Below are positions 41,871 through 50,517 of a stretch of DNA of 64,000 nt, one piece after another. The first letter of the stretch is position 1. Each line of letters starts with the position of its first letter. The position numbers were made by a program, and so were the translations under genes. The DNA lies in assembly GCF_014646355.1 (NCBI RefSeq), contig NZ_BMNH01000016.1:62510-126509 (forward strand). The letters are read 5' to 3'. Under the pieces are notes generated by a model that did no database searches, had not been told where the DNA came from, and worked only from the letters and a program-made list of their open reading frames with translations. Source of the stretch: Nonomuraea cavernae (GTDB lineage Bacteria; Actinomycetota; Actinomycetes; Streptosporangiales; Streptosporangiaceae).

Positions 41871-43679
41871 TTACAACTCGTCCACCTCGGCGTGCGTACG
41901 GCCACCGGAGAGCTTGGGATAGCCGGGACCGCGGTCGAAGAAGCGGCCGGTGGCCGGGCGCAGGTTGGCGCGGAGCTGGGCGGTGCCCTGCTCGTCGATG
42001 CGGTCGCCGTCGAGCACCACCCCGTAGTCGCCCAGGGCGCCCGCGATGGAGACCTTGCCGTCGCGGACGTCGGCGGCCACCGCGCGCGGGTCGCGGTCGT
42101 AGGGCGAGCCCCAGCCGCCGCCGCCGGTGGTGCGGATGCGGATGACCTCGCCGGCCTGCACCTGGTGGTCGTCCACCAGGCCCTCCATCTCCTTGCCCGC
42201 GATCTCCACCCGGAACGGCCGGCCGGCCAGCCCGCCGTTGACGCCCCAGCACGACAGGATCGACCGGTCGGCGATCGACATGTACGAGGCGTCGCGCAGC
42301 ATCCGGATGTGCTTGTCGTAGCCGAGCCCGCCCCGGAACATCCCCGGCCCGCCCGAGTCGCAGGCCAGGGCCAGCCGCTCCACCCGGAACGGCCAGCGCG
42401 CCTCGGCGAACTCGACCGGGATGTTGCGCGAGTCGGGCACCACGTGGATGGTGTCCTCGCCGTCGGCGTACCAGCGCCCGCCGGAGCCGCCGCCGAGGAC
42501 CTCGCGCATCAGGTAGGGGCGGCCTTCGGCGTCGGCGCCGTAGACGCCGGTGTAACGGATCGTCTCCTGGTCGGCGGGCATCCGGCCGCCGGTGGCCTTG
42601 GCCAGCACGCCCGCGAGCACGCCGAGCAGGCGCAGGATGACGAAGGTCCGGGCGTTGGTGGGAGCCGGGAAGACCGGGGTGAGCAGCGTGCCCTTCTCCG
42701 GGAAGATCATCTTGATCAGGGGGACGACGCCCTCGTTGACGTCCAGCTCGGCCATGCGCTCGGGGGTGTCGGCCAGGTTGCGCAGGATCGGCGCCAGCCA
42801 CTTCTTCAGGAACACGCCGTCGGCGTAGTCGCCCGCGTGGTTGATCGGCCCCTTGGCCTGCGGCGACGTGCCGGTGAAGTCGATCGTCAGCGGGGACTCG
42901 GCCGACTGGTCGACGGTCAGCGTGATGCGCTGGGTGTGCAGCCGGGGCTCGTCGACGCCGTCGTGCTCGGCGTAGTCCTCCCAGGTGTAGGTGCCCTCGG
43001 GGATCTTGGCCAGCAGCTCACGGCGGAACGTCCGCGTGGTCTGGTCGATGATCGCGTCGAAGCACTCCTCGACGGCGGCCCTGCCGTACCTCTCGAAGAG
43101 CTCGCCGAGCCGGCGCGCGCCCATGAGGCAGGCCGAGCACTCGGCGTCGAGGTCGCCCGCCAGCGAGTCGGGCATCCGAGAGTTGCGCGTCATGATGCGC
43201 AGCGCGGCCTCGTTGGGCACGCCCTCGTCCCACAGCTTGATCGGCGGGACCATCAGGCCCTCCTCGAACACGCTGCGCGCGTGCGAGGGCATCGAGCCGG
43301 GCACCGACCCGCCGATGTCGTCGTGGTGGCCGAACGCCTGCACGAACGCCACCACGACGCCGTCGTGGAAGACCGGGACCGTGACGCACAGGTCGGGCAG
43401 GTGGCCGATGCCGCCCTCGGACAGGTAGACGTCGTTGTGGAAGTAGACGTCACCGGGCTTCATCGTGTCGATCGGGAAGTCGCGGACCACCGGCTGGACG
43501 AGCGCGCTGTAGGAGCGGCCGGTCAGCTTGCGCAGCCGGGCGTCGTGGATGCCGGCCCGGAAGTCGTGGGCGTCGCGGATCATCGGCGACCGCGCGGTGC
43601 GCGCGATCGCGGTCTCGACCTCCTTCTCCACCGAGGCCAGCGTGCCTTCGACGATCTCGACGAGGATCGGGTCAGCCAC
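41871..43679 (-). CDS. hyuB: Hydantoinase B/oxoprolinase family protein
   Basis: This 602-residue protein is the B subunit of an ATP-dependent hydantoinase/oxoprolinase or acetophenone-carboxylase-like complex. Key blocks are SYSALVQPVVRDFPIDTMKPGDVYFHNDVY, GHHDDIGGSVPGS and CDSGGPGMFRGGLGYDKHI, plus the Gly-rich TTGGGGWGSPYDRDP near the C-terminus. GTG start with 8 nt overlap of hyuA. The two subunits open or carboxylate a cyclic amide or ketone at the expense of ATP; the substrate is not inferable. Confidence 0.94.
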   Translation of the reverse strand: MADPILVEIVEGTLASVEKEVETAIARTARSPMIRDAHDFRAGIHDARLRKLTGRSYSALVQPVVRDFPIDTMKPGDVYFHNDVYLSEGGIGHLPDLCVTVPVFHDGVVVAFVQAFGHHDDIGGSVPGSMPSHARSVFEEGLMVPPIKLWDEGVPNEAALRIMTRNSRMPDSLAGDLDAECSACLMGARRLGELFERYGRAAVEECFDAIIDQTTRTFRRELLAKIPEGTYTWEDYAEHDGVDEPRLHTQRITLTVDQSAESPLTIDFTGTSPQAKGPINHAGDYADGVFLKKWLAPILRNLADTPERMAELDVNEGVVPLIKMIFPEKGTLLTPVFPAPTNARTFVILRLLGVLAGVLAKATGGRMPADQETIRYTGVYGADAEGRPYLMREVLGGGSGGRWYADGEDTIHVVPDSRNIPVEFAEARWPFRVERLALACDSGGPGMFRGGLGYDKHIRMLRDASYMSIADRSILSCWGVNGGLAGRPFRVEIAGKEMEGLVDDHQVQAGEVIRIRTTGGGGWGSPYDRDPRAVAADVRDGKVSIAGALGDYGVVLDGDRIDEQGTAQLRANLRPATGRFFDRGPGYPKLSGGRTHAEVDEL

Positions 43680-45678
43680 GCCGCACCTCCACGTTGCCGT
43701 ACGCGTCCACCGTCGCGGTGAACCCTGGGTGGATGGGGATGGTCGAGCCGTACTCCTCGATCACCGCAGGGCCCTCGATCACCGTGCCGGGGTCGAGCGC
43801 GGCCCGCTGGTGGATCGCGGTGTCGCACGGCTCCTCGAAGTGCACCTGCCTGCGCACCGCCGCAGCCGCCTCCACCCCCTGCCGCGTCCTGCGCCGGATC
43901 GCCGGGCGGGTGATGGGCCCGATGCCGGAGACCCGCAGGTTGACCCACTCGACCTGGTGCCGGGGGTCGTCGCGGTAGGCGTAGCCGTACAGCTTCTCGT
44001 GGGCGTCGTGGAAGTGCTGGAGCACCCGCTCCCGCCAGTCGTCGTCGAGCGGGCCCGGCGGGGCCGGCACCCGCACCTCGTAGGCCTGGCCGTAGTAGCG
44101 CAGGTCGGCGCTGCGGGCGTAGACCGGGTCGTCGAAGCCCTCGCGGTCGAGCGCCTCGGCGGCCTCGCCCTCCAGCTCTCCGTAGATCCGGGCGGCGGTG
44201 GCCAGGGACAGGTCGCGGGTGACGTGCGTACGCACGTAGTCGTTCTTGACGTCCACGGTGAGCAGGCCGAACGCGGAGACGTTGCCCGGGTCGGGCGGCA
44301 CGACCACGGCGGGCAGCCCGAGGATGTCGATCAGCCGGCAGGCCAGCAGCGGCCCGGACCCGCCGAACGTCACCAGCGGGAAGTCGCGCACGTCGAGCCC
44401 GCGCTTGACGGTGAGCTGGCGGATCGCGTTGCTCTGGTTGAACGCGCTGATCTCCAGGATGCCGGTCGCGGTGCGCTCGGCGCCGAGGCCGAGCTTGTCG
44501 GCCAGCGCCTCGATGCCGGTGCGGGCGGCGCCGGCGTCGAGCGGGATCTCCCCGCCGAGCAGGTGGGGCGGGATGCGGCCGAGGAAGACGTGCGCGTCGG
44601 TGACCGTCACCTCGGTGCCGCCCCTGCCGTAGCAGAGGGGACCGGGGTCGGCGCCCGCCGACTTGGGCCCCACCTTCAGCGTGCCCTCGGGTGAGATCCA
44701 GGCGATCGAGCCGCCGCCCGCGCCGACGGTCACGATGTCGATCATCGGGATCTTGCACGGGTAGCGGCCGACAGACCCCTCGGTGGTGATCGAGGGCTCG
44801 CCGTCGATCACCACGGCGACGTCGGTGGAGGTGCCGCCGCCGTCGAGCGTGATCACCGACGGATGCCCGGCCGTGGACGCGATGAGCGCCGCGCCCAGGG
44901 CGCCGGCGGCGGGGCCCGACAGCACGGTGGTGATCGGCTGGTCGACCACCTCGCGCGCCGACAGCACCCCGCCGTTGGACTTCATCACCGAGAACGGGAT
45001 GCCGAGCCGGCCGGACAGGTTGGCGAGGTAGCGGCGCATGGCCGGCTTGACCGCGGCGTCGACGAGCGTGGTGACCGACCGTTCGTACTCGCGGTATTCG
45101 CGCAGCACGTCGCTGGAGATCGAGACCACGGCCTCGGGATGCTCGCGGGCCAGCACGTCGCGCATGCGGCGCTCGTGCGTGGGATCGGCGTAGGAGTGCA
45201 GGAAGCACACGCCGATCGCGGTGATGCCCCTGGCCCGGAACCAGCGGGCCACCTCGACGGCCTGCTCCTCGGCGAACGGCCGCACCTCGGCGCCCAGGTG
45301 GTCGAGCCGCCCGCCGACGGTCCTCACCAGGTGCACGGGGACGATCCTGGGCGGCTTGACCCAGAAGTAGGAGTTGCCGTAACCGTCGGGCACGCTCTGC
45401 CTGGCGATCTCCAGGATGAACTCGAAACCCTCGGTGGTGATGAACCCGAGGTCGGCGATCCGGTCCTCGAGCAGCTGGTTGGTGGCCACGGTGGTGCCGT
45501 GGACGACCGAGCCGACGTCCAGCTCGCCCAGCTTCTCGATGCCCGCGACGAACCCGTCCGCCGGGTTGGCGGGCGTGGAGGGGGTCTTGGTGGTGACGAT
45601 CTCACCGGTCTGCTCGTCCACCGCCACCACGTCGGTGAAGGTGCCCCCGGTGTCGACTCCGATACGGACGCTACGCAT
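43672..45678 (-). CDS. hyuA: Hydantoinase A/oxoprolinase family protein
   Basis: This 668-residue ATP-binding subunit starts with RIGVDTGGTFTDVVAVDEQTGEIVTTK, has VVHGTTVATNQLLEDRIADLGFITTEGFE, and the ASKHA phosphate loop ITLDGGGTSTDVAVV. It is the first gene of the hyuAB pair (8-nt overlap). A membrane protein gene precedes it by 6 nt on the same strand, so transcription may begin there. The facing HTH regulator may control it. Confidence 0.95.
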   Translation of the reverse strand: MRSVRIGVDTGGTFTDVVAVDEQTGEIVTTKTPSTPANPADGFVAGIEKLGELDVGSVVHGTTVATNQLLEDRIADLGFITTEGFEFILEIARQSVPDGYGNSYFWVKPPRIVPVHLVRTVGGRLDHLGAEVRPFAEEQAVEVARWFRARGITAIGVCFLHSYADPTHERRMRDVLAREHPEAVVSISSDVLREYREYERSVTTLVDAAVKPAMRRYLANLSGRLGIPFSVMKSNGGVLSAREVVDQPITTVLSGPAAGALGAALIASTAGHPSVITLDGGGTSTDVAVVIDGEPSITTEGSVGRYPCKIPMIDIVTVGAGGGSIAWISPEGTLKVGPKSAGADPGPLCYGRGGTEVTVTDAHVFLGRIPPHLLGGEIPLDAGAARTGIEALADKLGLGAERTATGILEISAFNQSNAIRQLTVKRGLDVRDFPLVTFGGSGPLLACRLIDILGLPAVVVPPDPGNVSAFGLLTVDVKNDYVRTHVTRDLSLATAARIYGELEGEAAEALDREGFDDPVYARSADLRYYGQAYEVRVPAPPGPLDDDWRERVLQHFHDAHEKLYGYAYRDDPRHQVEWVNLRVSGIGPITRPAIRRRTRQGVEAAAAVRRQVHFEEPCDTAIHQRAALDPGTVIEGPAVIEEYGSTIPIHPGFTATVDAYGNVEVRRG

Positions 45679-45684
45679 GGCTCC

Positions 45685-46059
45685 TCAGCTCCGGCGCCGG
45701 CCGAGCACTTCTTCGATGACGCGGGGCGCGTTCGCCGTGCCGACGTAGGCGGCGAGCCGGACCACCAGTTCGTTGGACCGGGCCAGGTCGGCCTCCACCT
45801 TGGCCTTACCCGACTGGCCGGCCTGCACCCCGAAGTAGGCCCCCATGATCGTGCCCACCACTCCGGCCACTCCGGCGAACAGCGCCGCGAACTCGCCGGT
45901 CGCGAAGACGGCGGCGCCGAAGGCCACGAGGACCGCCACGATGCCCGTCAGCACCACGTAGAACCCGTAGCGCCAGCGCGCGGCGTCGGCCTGCGCCGCC
46001 GTGACGTCGTCGGGCGTCATCAGTGCTTCGAGCCCCGCGGGGGGCTTGTCTGTTACCAC
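45685..46059 (-). CDS. Small membrane protein, 124 aa
   Basis: The protein has an N-terminal hydrophilic part, two membrane helices (YGFYVVLTGIVAVLVAFGAAV and FAALFAGVAGVVGTIMGAYFG) and a C-terminal helical tail with GKAKVEADLARSNELVVRLAAY. No family recognised. The GTG at 46059 follows AGGAGG by 6 nt. It ends 6 nt before hyuA, so it is likely cotranscribed. Confidence 0.75.
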   Translation of the reverse strand: MVTDKPPAGLEALMTPDDVTAAQADAARWRYGFYVVLTGIVAVLVAFGAAVFATGEFAALFAGVAGVVGTIMGAYFGVQAGQSGKAKVEADLARSNELVVRLAAYVGTANAPRVIEEVLGRRRS

Positions 46060-46177
46060 GCCTGCCTCCTGATGCTTCAGGGGAGAAATGTCCCACGAGG
46101 TCAGGGAACACGCCAACCCACCGCGGCGGCGGCCCGTGACCGGACGCGCTGGCCGCGTCACCCGCGGGGCGAACCGC

Positions 46178-46183
46178 TAAGGT
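46178..46183 (+). promoter_or_regulatory. Leaderless-type -10 box for tdk
   Basis: TAAGGT lies 8 nt before GTG 46192, and there is no ribosome-binding site. Confidence 0.4.
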
Positions 46184-46191
46184 GGCACTCC

Positions 46192-46830
46192 GTGATCGAG
46201 ATGTCCGCCTTGTCAGCAGTGCCGTCCGGTGCCCGCGATGCCGTGCTCAAGTTCTACTTCGGCCCCATGGACTGCGGGAAGTCCACGCTCGCCCTGCAGA
46301 TGAACTACAACCACGGCCGGCAGGGCAGGCGCGGGCTGGTGCTCACCAAGCACGACCGGTCGGGCGGGCCCAAGCTGACCAGCAGGATCGGGCTCGGCCT
46401 GGAGGCGATCGAGGTGGAGGACTCCCTCGATCTGGTGAGGTTGGTCACCGGTCACGACCGGATCGACTACCTGATCTGCGACGAGGCCTGCTTCTACACG
46501 GTCGAGCAGATCGAGCAGCTGGCCGACCTGGTCGACGAGCACGGGATCGACGTGTACGCCTTCGGGCTGGCGTCGGACTTCAGGGCGGTGATGTTCCCGG
46601 CGTCGCAGCGGCTGTTCGAGCTGGCCGACGAGGTGTGCCGGCTGCAGGTCGAGGTGCTGTGCTGGTGCGGGCGGCCGGGGCTGCTGAACGGCCGGATCGT
46701 GGGCGGCGAGCTGGTGCGGACGGGCGAGCGGGTGGTGATCGGCGACACCGACGCCTCTCCGGTGCGCTACCAGGTGCTCTGCCGGCGCCACCACCGCTCG
46801 GGCCGGCTCGGCGAGGGCACCGCCGGCTGA
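46192..46830 (+). CDS. tdk: Thymidine kinase (type II)
   Basis: This 212-residue enzyme phosphorylates thymidine in nucleoside salvage. Walker A is FGPMDCGKSTLALQMNY, Walker B CDEACFYTVEQ, and the zinc Cys are CWCGRP and CRRHH near the C-terminus. GTG 46192 (or ATG 46201) fits. The last ~36 bp are duplicated at 48542-48577, behind the OmpA-type gene. Confidence 0.96.
   Translation: MIEMSALSAVPSGARDAVLKFYFGPMDCGKSTLALQMNYNHGRQGRRGLVLTKHDRSGGPKLTSRIGLGLEAIEVEDSLDLVRLVTGHDRIDYLICDEACFYTVEQIEQLADLVDEHGIDVYAFGLASDFRAVMFPASQRLFELADEVCRLQVEVLCWCGRPGLLNGRIVGGELVRTGERVVIGDTDASPVRYQVLCRRHHRSGRLGEGTAG
46783..46818 (+). repeat. Left copy of a direct repeat (3' end of tdk)
   Basis: These bases of tdk (CGGCGCCACCACCGCTCGGG and the following CCGGCTCGGCGAGGG) reappear at 48542-48577 with three differences in 36. 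The copies flank the OmpA-type lipoprotein gene. Confidence 0.7.
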
Positions 46831-46885
46831 CCGCGCCCGCCGTCCTCACTTCCAGATTCGCCCCATTACCGTCGCGAAGATCGCA

Positions 46886-46921
46886 TCTAAGGCAAGATGT
46901 CCATCTGATGGATGCCTTAGA
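46886..46921. promoter_or_regulatory. Inverted repeat enclosing the start of the OmpA-type gene
   Basis: TCTAAGGCA (46886-46894) and TGCCTTAGA (46913-46921) are a perfect 9-bp dyad. The ATG at 46908 lies in the 18-nt loop. In RNA it would hide the start; as DNA it could be an operator. Confidence 0.5.
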
Positions 46922-48533
46922 AGTCACCTCTGTCAAGCGCTCCCGGTGGACCCGCGCGCTGTCGCTGGCCGGGGCCGTCACCCTCCTGGCCGGGTGCGGC
47001 GCCCTGGAGCTGCCCGCCCCCGAGCGCCTCCCGTCCGCGGCGGCCACGCCGCCCTCGAACGACGCGTCCCAGGATCCGCCGCCTCCGGAAACCGAACCCG
47101 CGCCGAGCCCCGAGTACACCGACCCGCACACCGACACCCGTGCCGCCATCGCGTCGGTCAAGGCCACCGCGGAGGACGCGCGCATCCGGGACGTGGCCGT
47201 CGACCTCGTGGGGCTCAACCGGCTCGGCGCCGATCACGTGGTGATCCAGGTGCGGCTCAGCAAGACCACGGACAGCCGGAAGTGGTACCTCTGGCACGAC
47301 GTCCACGACTACATGACCAGGGACAAGGACGACATGGCCTCCGGGCTCGGGCTGATCGACCCCGCCCAGAGCCGGATCCTGATGCCGTCCGTCACTCCCG
47401 AGGGCGCCTGCCTGTGCACGGCCGAGAACGACTACGAGGGCCCGGGGCTGGAGTACGGCAAGCCACGCACGCTCTACGCCGTCGTGCCGGCGCCGGCCGG
47501 TGGAGCCTCCTCCACCACGGTGTACCTGCCGTTCGCCCCGCCGATCGTCAACGTCCCGATCAGTGACGAACCGCCCGTGCCACCGCCCGGCCAGGAGATC
47601 CCCGACCCGGCCGGCCACCAGCTCACGCCGCTCTCGTACCCGATGGAGATCCCCTCGGTCAGCCTGGACCAGAGCCAGGAGACCATGACCGACGACAAGC
47701 ACGTGCGGATCAATCTCTCCTCGGACGTGCTGTTCAAGGTGAACAAGGCCGATCTGTCGGACAAGGCCCGGCAGATCCTGCGACGCACGGCGAAGTCGAT
47801 CGACGCCTCCGACACGGGCAGCGTGAAGATCGAGGGGCACGCGGACTCCACCGGCGACGACGCCGTCAACGACCCCCTGTCCAGGCGCCGCGCGGAGACC
47901 GTACGCGCGGAGCTGACGTCCCTGGTGACCAGGGAGGGCGTCCGGTTCACCGCCGAAGGCCACGGCTCCCGCCAACCGCTGTACCCCAACGACACCGAGG
48001 CCGGGCAGCGCAGGAACCGGCGGGTCACCGTGACCTTCGACCGGCCCCGGACCTCGGGCGCGACCGCCTCCACCGGCACGCCGGTCCCGCTGAGCTCCGG
48101 CCGTCCCGGCTCGTCGTCCACGACCAAGGTCGACGGCCAGCCGTTCACCGTCGAGGCCGATCCGGTCCGGACGATCGGCGGCGGACTCGGCGTGCTGACC
48201 TACCGGACCACCAACAACGGGATCAAGTCGACCTGGCTCCACGAGCTGGGCAGAAGGCACAAGGGCCTGCCGGTGTCCAGCAGGTTCGGGGCGTCCTCGA
48301 ACGTGGACCTCGTCGACACCGCCACCCAGACCATGTACGGCCCGGCGACGGCCTACGGCGACCAGGGCGATCGCCTCTACTGCGTCTGCACGGCCAGCGG
48401 CACCGGCGTCGCGAAGCATCTCGCGCAGGAGACCAAGGAGTTCTGGGCGCTGGTCGGCGTGCCAGAACAGGCCACGACGGTCCGGGTGCGCATCGCCGAC
48501 TTCCCCCCGCTCGCCGACATCCCCGTCAGCTGA
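46908..48533 (+). CDS. OmpA-family lipoprotein
   Basis: This 541-residue protein has a lipobox (AGAVTLLAGCGALE), a Pro/Ser-rich linker, then a middle region of unknown fold (about 65-225) and an OmpA/MotB peptidoglycan-binding domain at about 265-380: LSSDVLFKVNKADLSDKARQILRR, IEGHADSTGDD and RRAETVRAEL. A C-terminal extension (380-541) has two Cys (YCVCTAS). The exposed domain would hold the lipoprotein to the cell wall. The ATG at 46908 sits within an inverted repeat and has no good ribosome-binding site. The gene is flanked by the tdk-tail repeat. Confidence 0.88.
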   Translation: MDALEVTSVKRSRWTRALSLAGAVTLLAGCGALELPAPERLPSAAATPPSNDASQDPPPPETEPAPSPEYTDPHTDTRAAIASVKATAEDARIRDVAVDLVGLNRLGADHVVIQVRLSKTTDSRKWYLWHDVHDYMTRDKDDMASGLGLIDPAQSRILMPSVTPEGACLCTAENDYEGPGLEYGKPRTLYAVVPAPAGGASSTTVYLPFAPPIVNVPISDEPPVPPPGQEIPDPAGHQLTPLSYPMEIPSVSLDQSQETMTDDKHVRINLSSDVLFKVNKADLSDKARQILRRTAKSIDASDTGSVKIEGHADSTGDDAVNDPLSRRRAETVRAELTSLVTREGVRFTAEGHGSRQPLYPNDTEAGQRRNRRVTVTFDRPRTSGATASTGTPVPLSSGRPGSSSTTKVDGQPFTVEADPVRTIGGGLGVLTYRTTNNGIKSTWLHELGRRHKGLPVSSRFGASSNVDLVDTATQTMYGPATAYGDQGDRLYCVCTASGTGVAKHLAQETKEFWALVGVPEQATTVRVRIADFPPLADIPVS

Positions 48534-48535
48534 GA

Positions 48536-48561
48536 CCCGGGCGGTGCCACCACCGCTCGGG
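48536..48561 (+). terminator. Hairpin after OmpA-type gene
   Basis: CCCGGGCGG (48536-48544) pairs with CCGCTCGGG (48553-48561), with one G-U pair and an 8-nt loop. There is no T tract. Its right arm lies in the tdk-derived repeat. Confidence 0.5.
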
Positions 48562-48577
48562 CCTGCTCGGCAAGGGG
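48542..48577 (+). repeat. Right copy of the tdk 3'-end repeat
   Basis: This noncoding copy reads RCHHRSGLLGKG in one frame, close to the tdk end RRHHRSGRLGEG, without a continuing gene. It is a remnant of a duplicated tdk tail. Confidence 0.7.
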
Positions 48578-48628
48578 CAGCCGACAGCCATACCCCCCCG
48601 AAGCAACGCGAAGCGGAGGATCAATCGC

Positions 48629-48937
48629 GTGGGATCATCCGAAGTCTTGTACGGTTCGGCCCAGGTCAAGGGCAAGGCCGCGACGGTGTGCGACGTCGCG
48701 GACGACCTCCGGGGCGCCGACAAGGAGTGGCGGCGGGCGCTGGCCTCCCCCGAGGACGAGTTCGGCCTCCGCGGCCCCGCTGACGCCGTCATCGCGGTCC
48801 GCGAGGCCTGGGCGAAGGAGTTCGAGGTCTATCACGAGGCGCTGGAACACTGGTGCCTGGCCGCCCGGGCCGCCGCCGAGAACTTCACCTCGGTGGACGA
48901 CTACATCGCCAAGAAGCCGCCCACGGGGCGTATCTAG
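48629..48937 (+). CDS. Small WXG100/EspC-like protein
   Basis: This 102-residue helical protein has no signal peptide. It has VLYGSAQVKGKAATVCDVADDLRGADKEW and a C-terminal helix EALEHWCLAARAAAENFTSVDDYIA, similar in layout to ESX (type VII) helper proteins. GGAGGA lies 10 nt before the GTG. It ends 2 nt before the next gene. It probably pairs with that large WXG-type protein as a secretion partner; this is inference. Confidence 0.65.
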   Translation: MGSSEVLYGSAQVKGKAATVCDVADDLRGADKEWRRALASPEDEFGLRGPADAVIAVREAWAKEFEVYHEALEHWCLAARAAAENFTSVDDYIAKKPPTGRI

Positions 48938-48939
48938 AG

Positions 48940-50466
48940 ATGGCAGCGGACGACCACCGCCAGGTGACCACCGAACTCCTGCGCACCCGCGACTTCCTGG
49001 CCGCCGTCTCCAACCCGATCGCCATCATCACGGAAGTCGTCTTCCGCATCCACGCGCTGACCGCGATCCTCCGGGAGGTCCCCGGCGACCCGGACGGCAT
49101 CGACGCTCTCGGCGCCGGCTTCCAGCAGATGAGGACCGCGCTCGCCTCCGCGGACGCCGACCTCCACAAGGTGAGCACCCGCGTGCCGTCCGTATGGAAG
49201 GGCGACGCCGCCAGGGAGGCGGTCGCCGCGCTCAAGGCGACCCATCACCTGGTGCAGCGCTCCGCACACGCCATGCGCCGGGCCAACGTGCTGCTGCAGG
49301 ACTACGCCGACGAGGTCCGCCGGCTGAAGGGAGACCTGGAGCAGCACCGTCAACGCCTGATCGAAGCGGTGCGCGAACTCGACGGCGTACGTGATCTCAC
49401 CCGTAACCTGCTGAACGCCGTGCGGATGCTCGACGGAGACGGCGGCATCGTCGATGTCATCGCCAGGGCGATCAGCGCCATCGACGGCGCCATCGCCGTC
49501 TTCGAGCAGCTCGACGCCGCGTCCAGCGCCCTCCAGCGCGGCTTGCGGGACATCCAGGGCCGGGCACGGGCCAGCGTCGTCCGGTCCCGGCACGTGGACG
49601 CCTTCGACTCGGTGCTCCTGGCCGCCGCGGGCGACGACCGCCTCGTCAAGGGGGACGACGGGACCCTCAGCACGGCGCAGCTGGCCCGGGCCGCCGACAG
49701 GATGGACGCCCTGTCGGACGCCGACCGGGCCCGCCTCCTGCACCTTCTGGACCAGGCGGCGTCCGAGACGGAGCGGGCCTATCTGATGAAGGCCCTGGCG
49801 GCAGGCCACTCCGTCGACGACATCAGCACGTTCGCCGGGCTCATCCGCGGCAAGAGCGAGGGCTGGCTGGGCGACATGCTCAGCCCGATCGATCCACGCG
49901 CGGCCGGGGCCGCCGTCAACGGCGTCGACGTCAAGCAGCAGAACCAGCAGACCTGCGGCTCGACCGTCATCATGGCTGCCCGCATCATGAACGACCCGCT
50001 GTACGCACTGAGCCTGACCGCCGACGACCAAGGCCATCTGCTGCCGCCCGCCGACCTGCGGGCCCGGCTCCACACCGAACAGAACCGGATCCACGACTCG
50101 ACCAACACCCTGTGGCCGCAGGCCCTCGGCACAACCCCGTGGGGGTTGGCGAACGGGCTGAACGACCACGCCGGCTCCTTCGGCGTGACCTACGACTGGC
50201 GGCTCGTCGCCGACACCTCGCCCGGATCGGTGACCTCCGCGCTCAACGACGCCGTCGGCGCGGTGGACGCCGGCCACACGGTCCCGGTGCTCATCGGCGA
50301 CTCCCATCCGAGGCACTACGTGCTCCTGATCGAGCACGAGGACGACGAGCTGGTCTTCTACAACCCGGCGGGGCGCATCACCCGCGTCAAGGAGGACGAC
50401 TTCCTCAATGGCGACCTTTCGGCCGTGGGGTACGAACATGTGCAGGGCGTGATCGTCCCACGGTGA
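48940..50466 (+). CDS. WXG-type protein with papain-like C-terminal domain
   Basis: This 508-residue protein has no signal peptide. Its N-terminal helical domain has the WXG motif at residues 86-88 (SVWKGDAAREAV) typical of type VII secreted proteins, then long helices (about 90-300). The C-terminal domain shows a papain/C39-like active site: Gln 333 (six residues before), Cys 339 in QQTCGSTVI, His 459 in HPRHYVLLIEHE, and Asn 475 in YNPAGR. This could be a peptidase, acyltransferase or toxin. It follows the small WXG-like gene by 2 nt. No immunity gene can be named; the downstream genes are on the other strand. Confidence 0.82.
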   Translation: MAADDHRQVTTELLRTRDFLAAVSNPIAIITEVVFRIHALTAILREVPGDPDGIDALGAGFQQMRTALASADADLHKVSTRVPSVWKGDAAREAVAALKATHHLVQRSAHAMRRANVLLQDYADEVRRLKGDLEQHRQRLIEAVRELDGVRDLTRNLLNAVRMLDGDGGIVDVIARAISAIDGAIAVFEQLDAASSALQRGLRDIQGRARASVVRSRHVDAFDSVLLAAAGDDRLVKGDDGTLSTAQLARAADRMDALSDADRARLLHLLDQAASETERAYLMKALAAGHSVDDISTFAGLIRGKSEGWLGDMLSPIDPRAAGAAVNGVDVKQQNQQTCGSTVIMAARIMNDPLYALSLTADDQGHLLPPADLRARLHTEQNRIHDSTNTLWPQALGTTPWGLANGLNDHAGSFGVTYDWRLVADTSPGSVTSALNDAVGAVDAGHTVPVLIGDSHPRHYVLLIEHEDDELVFYNPAGRITRVKEDDFLNGDLSAVGYEHVQGVIVPR

Positions 50467-50517
50467 CCGGCGTTCCCGGCCTCGGCCGCCGACCCGGCCA
50501 GGGCCACGAGGGCCGAC

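Noticed and set aside
41892..43721. 609-codon plus-strand reading frame over hyuB
   Set aside because: It is the antisense of an intact hydantoinase B gene, and its start and content have no support.
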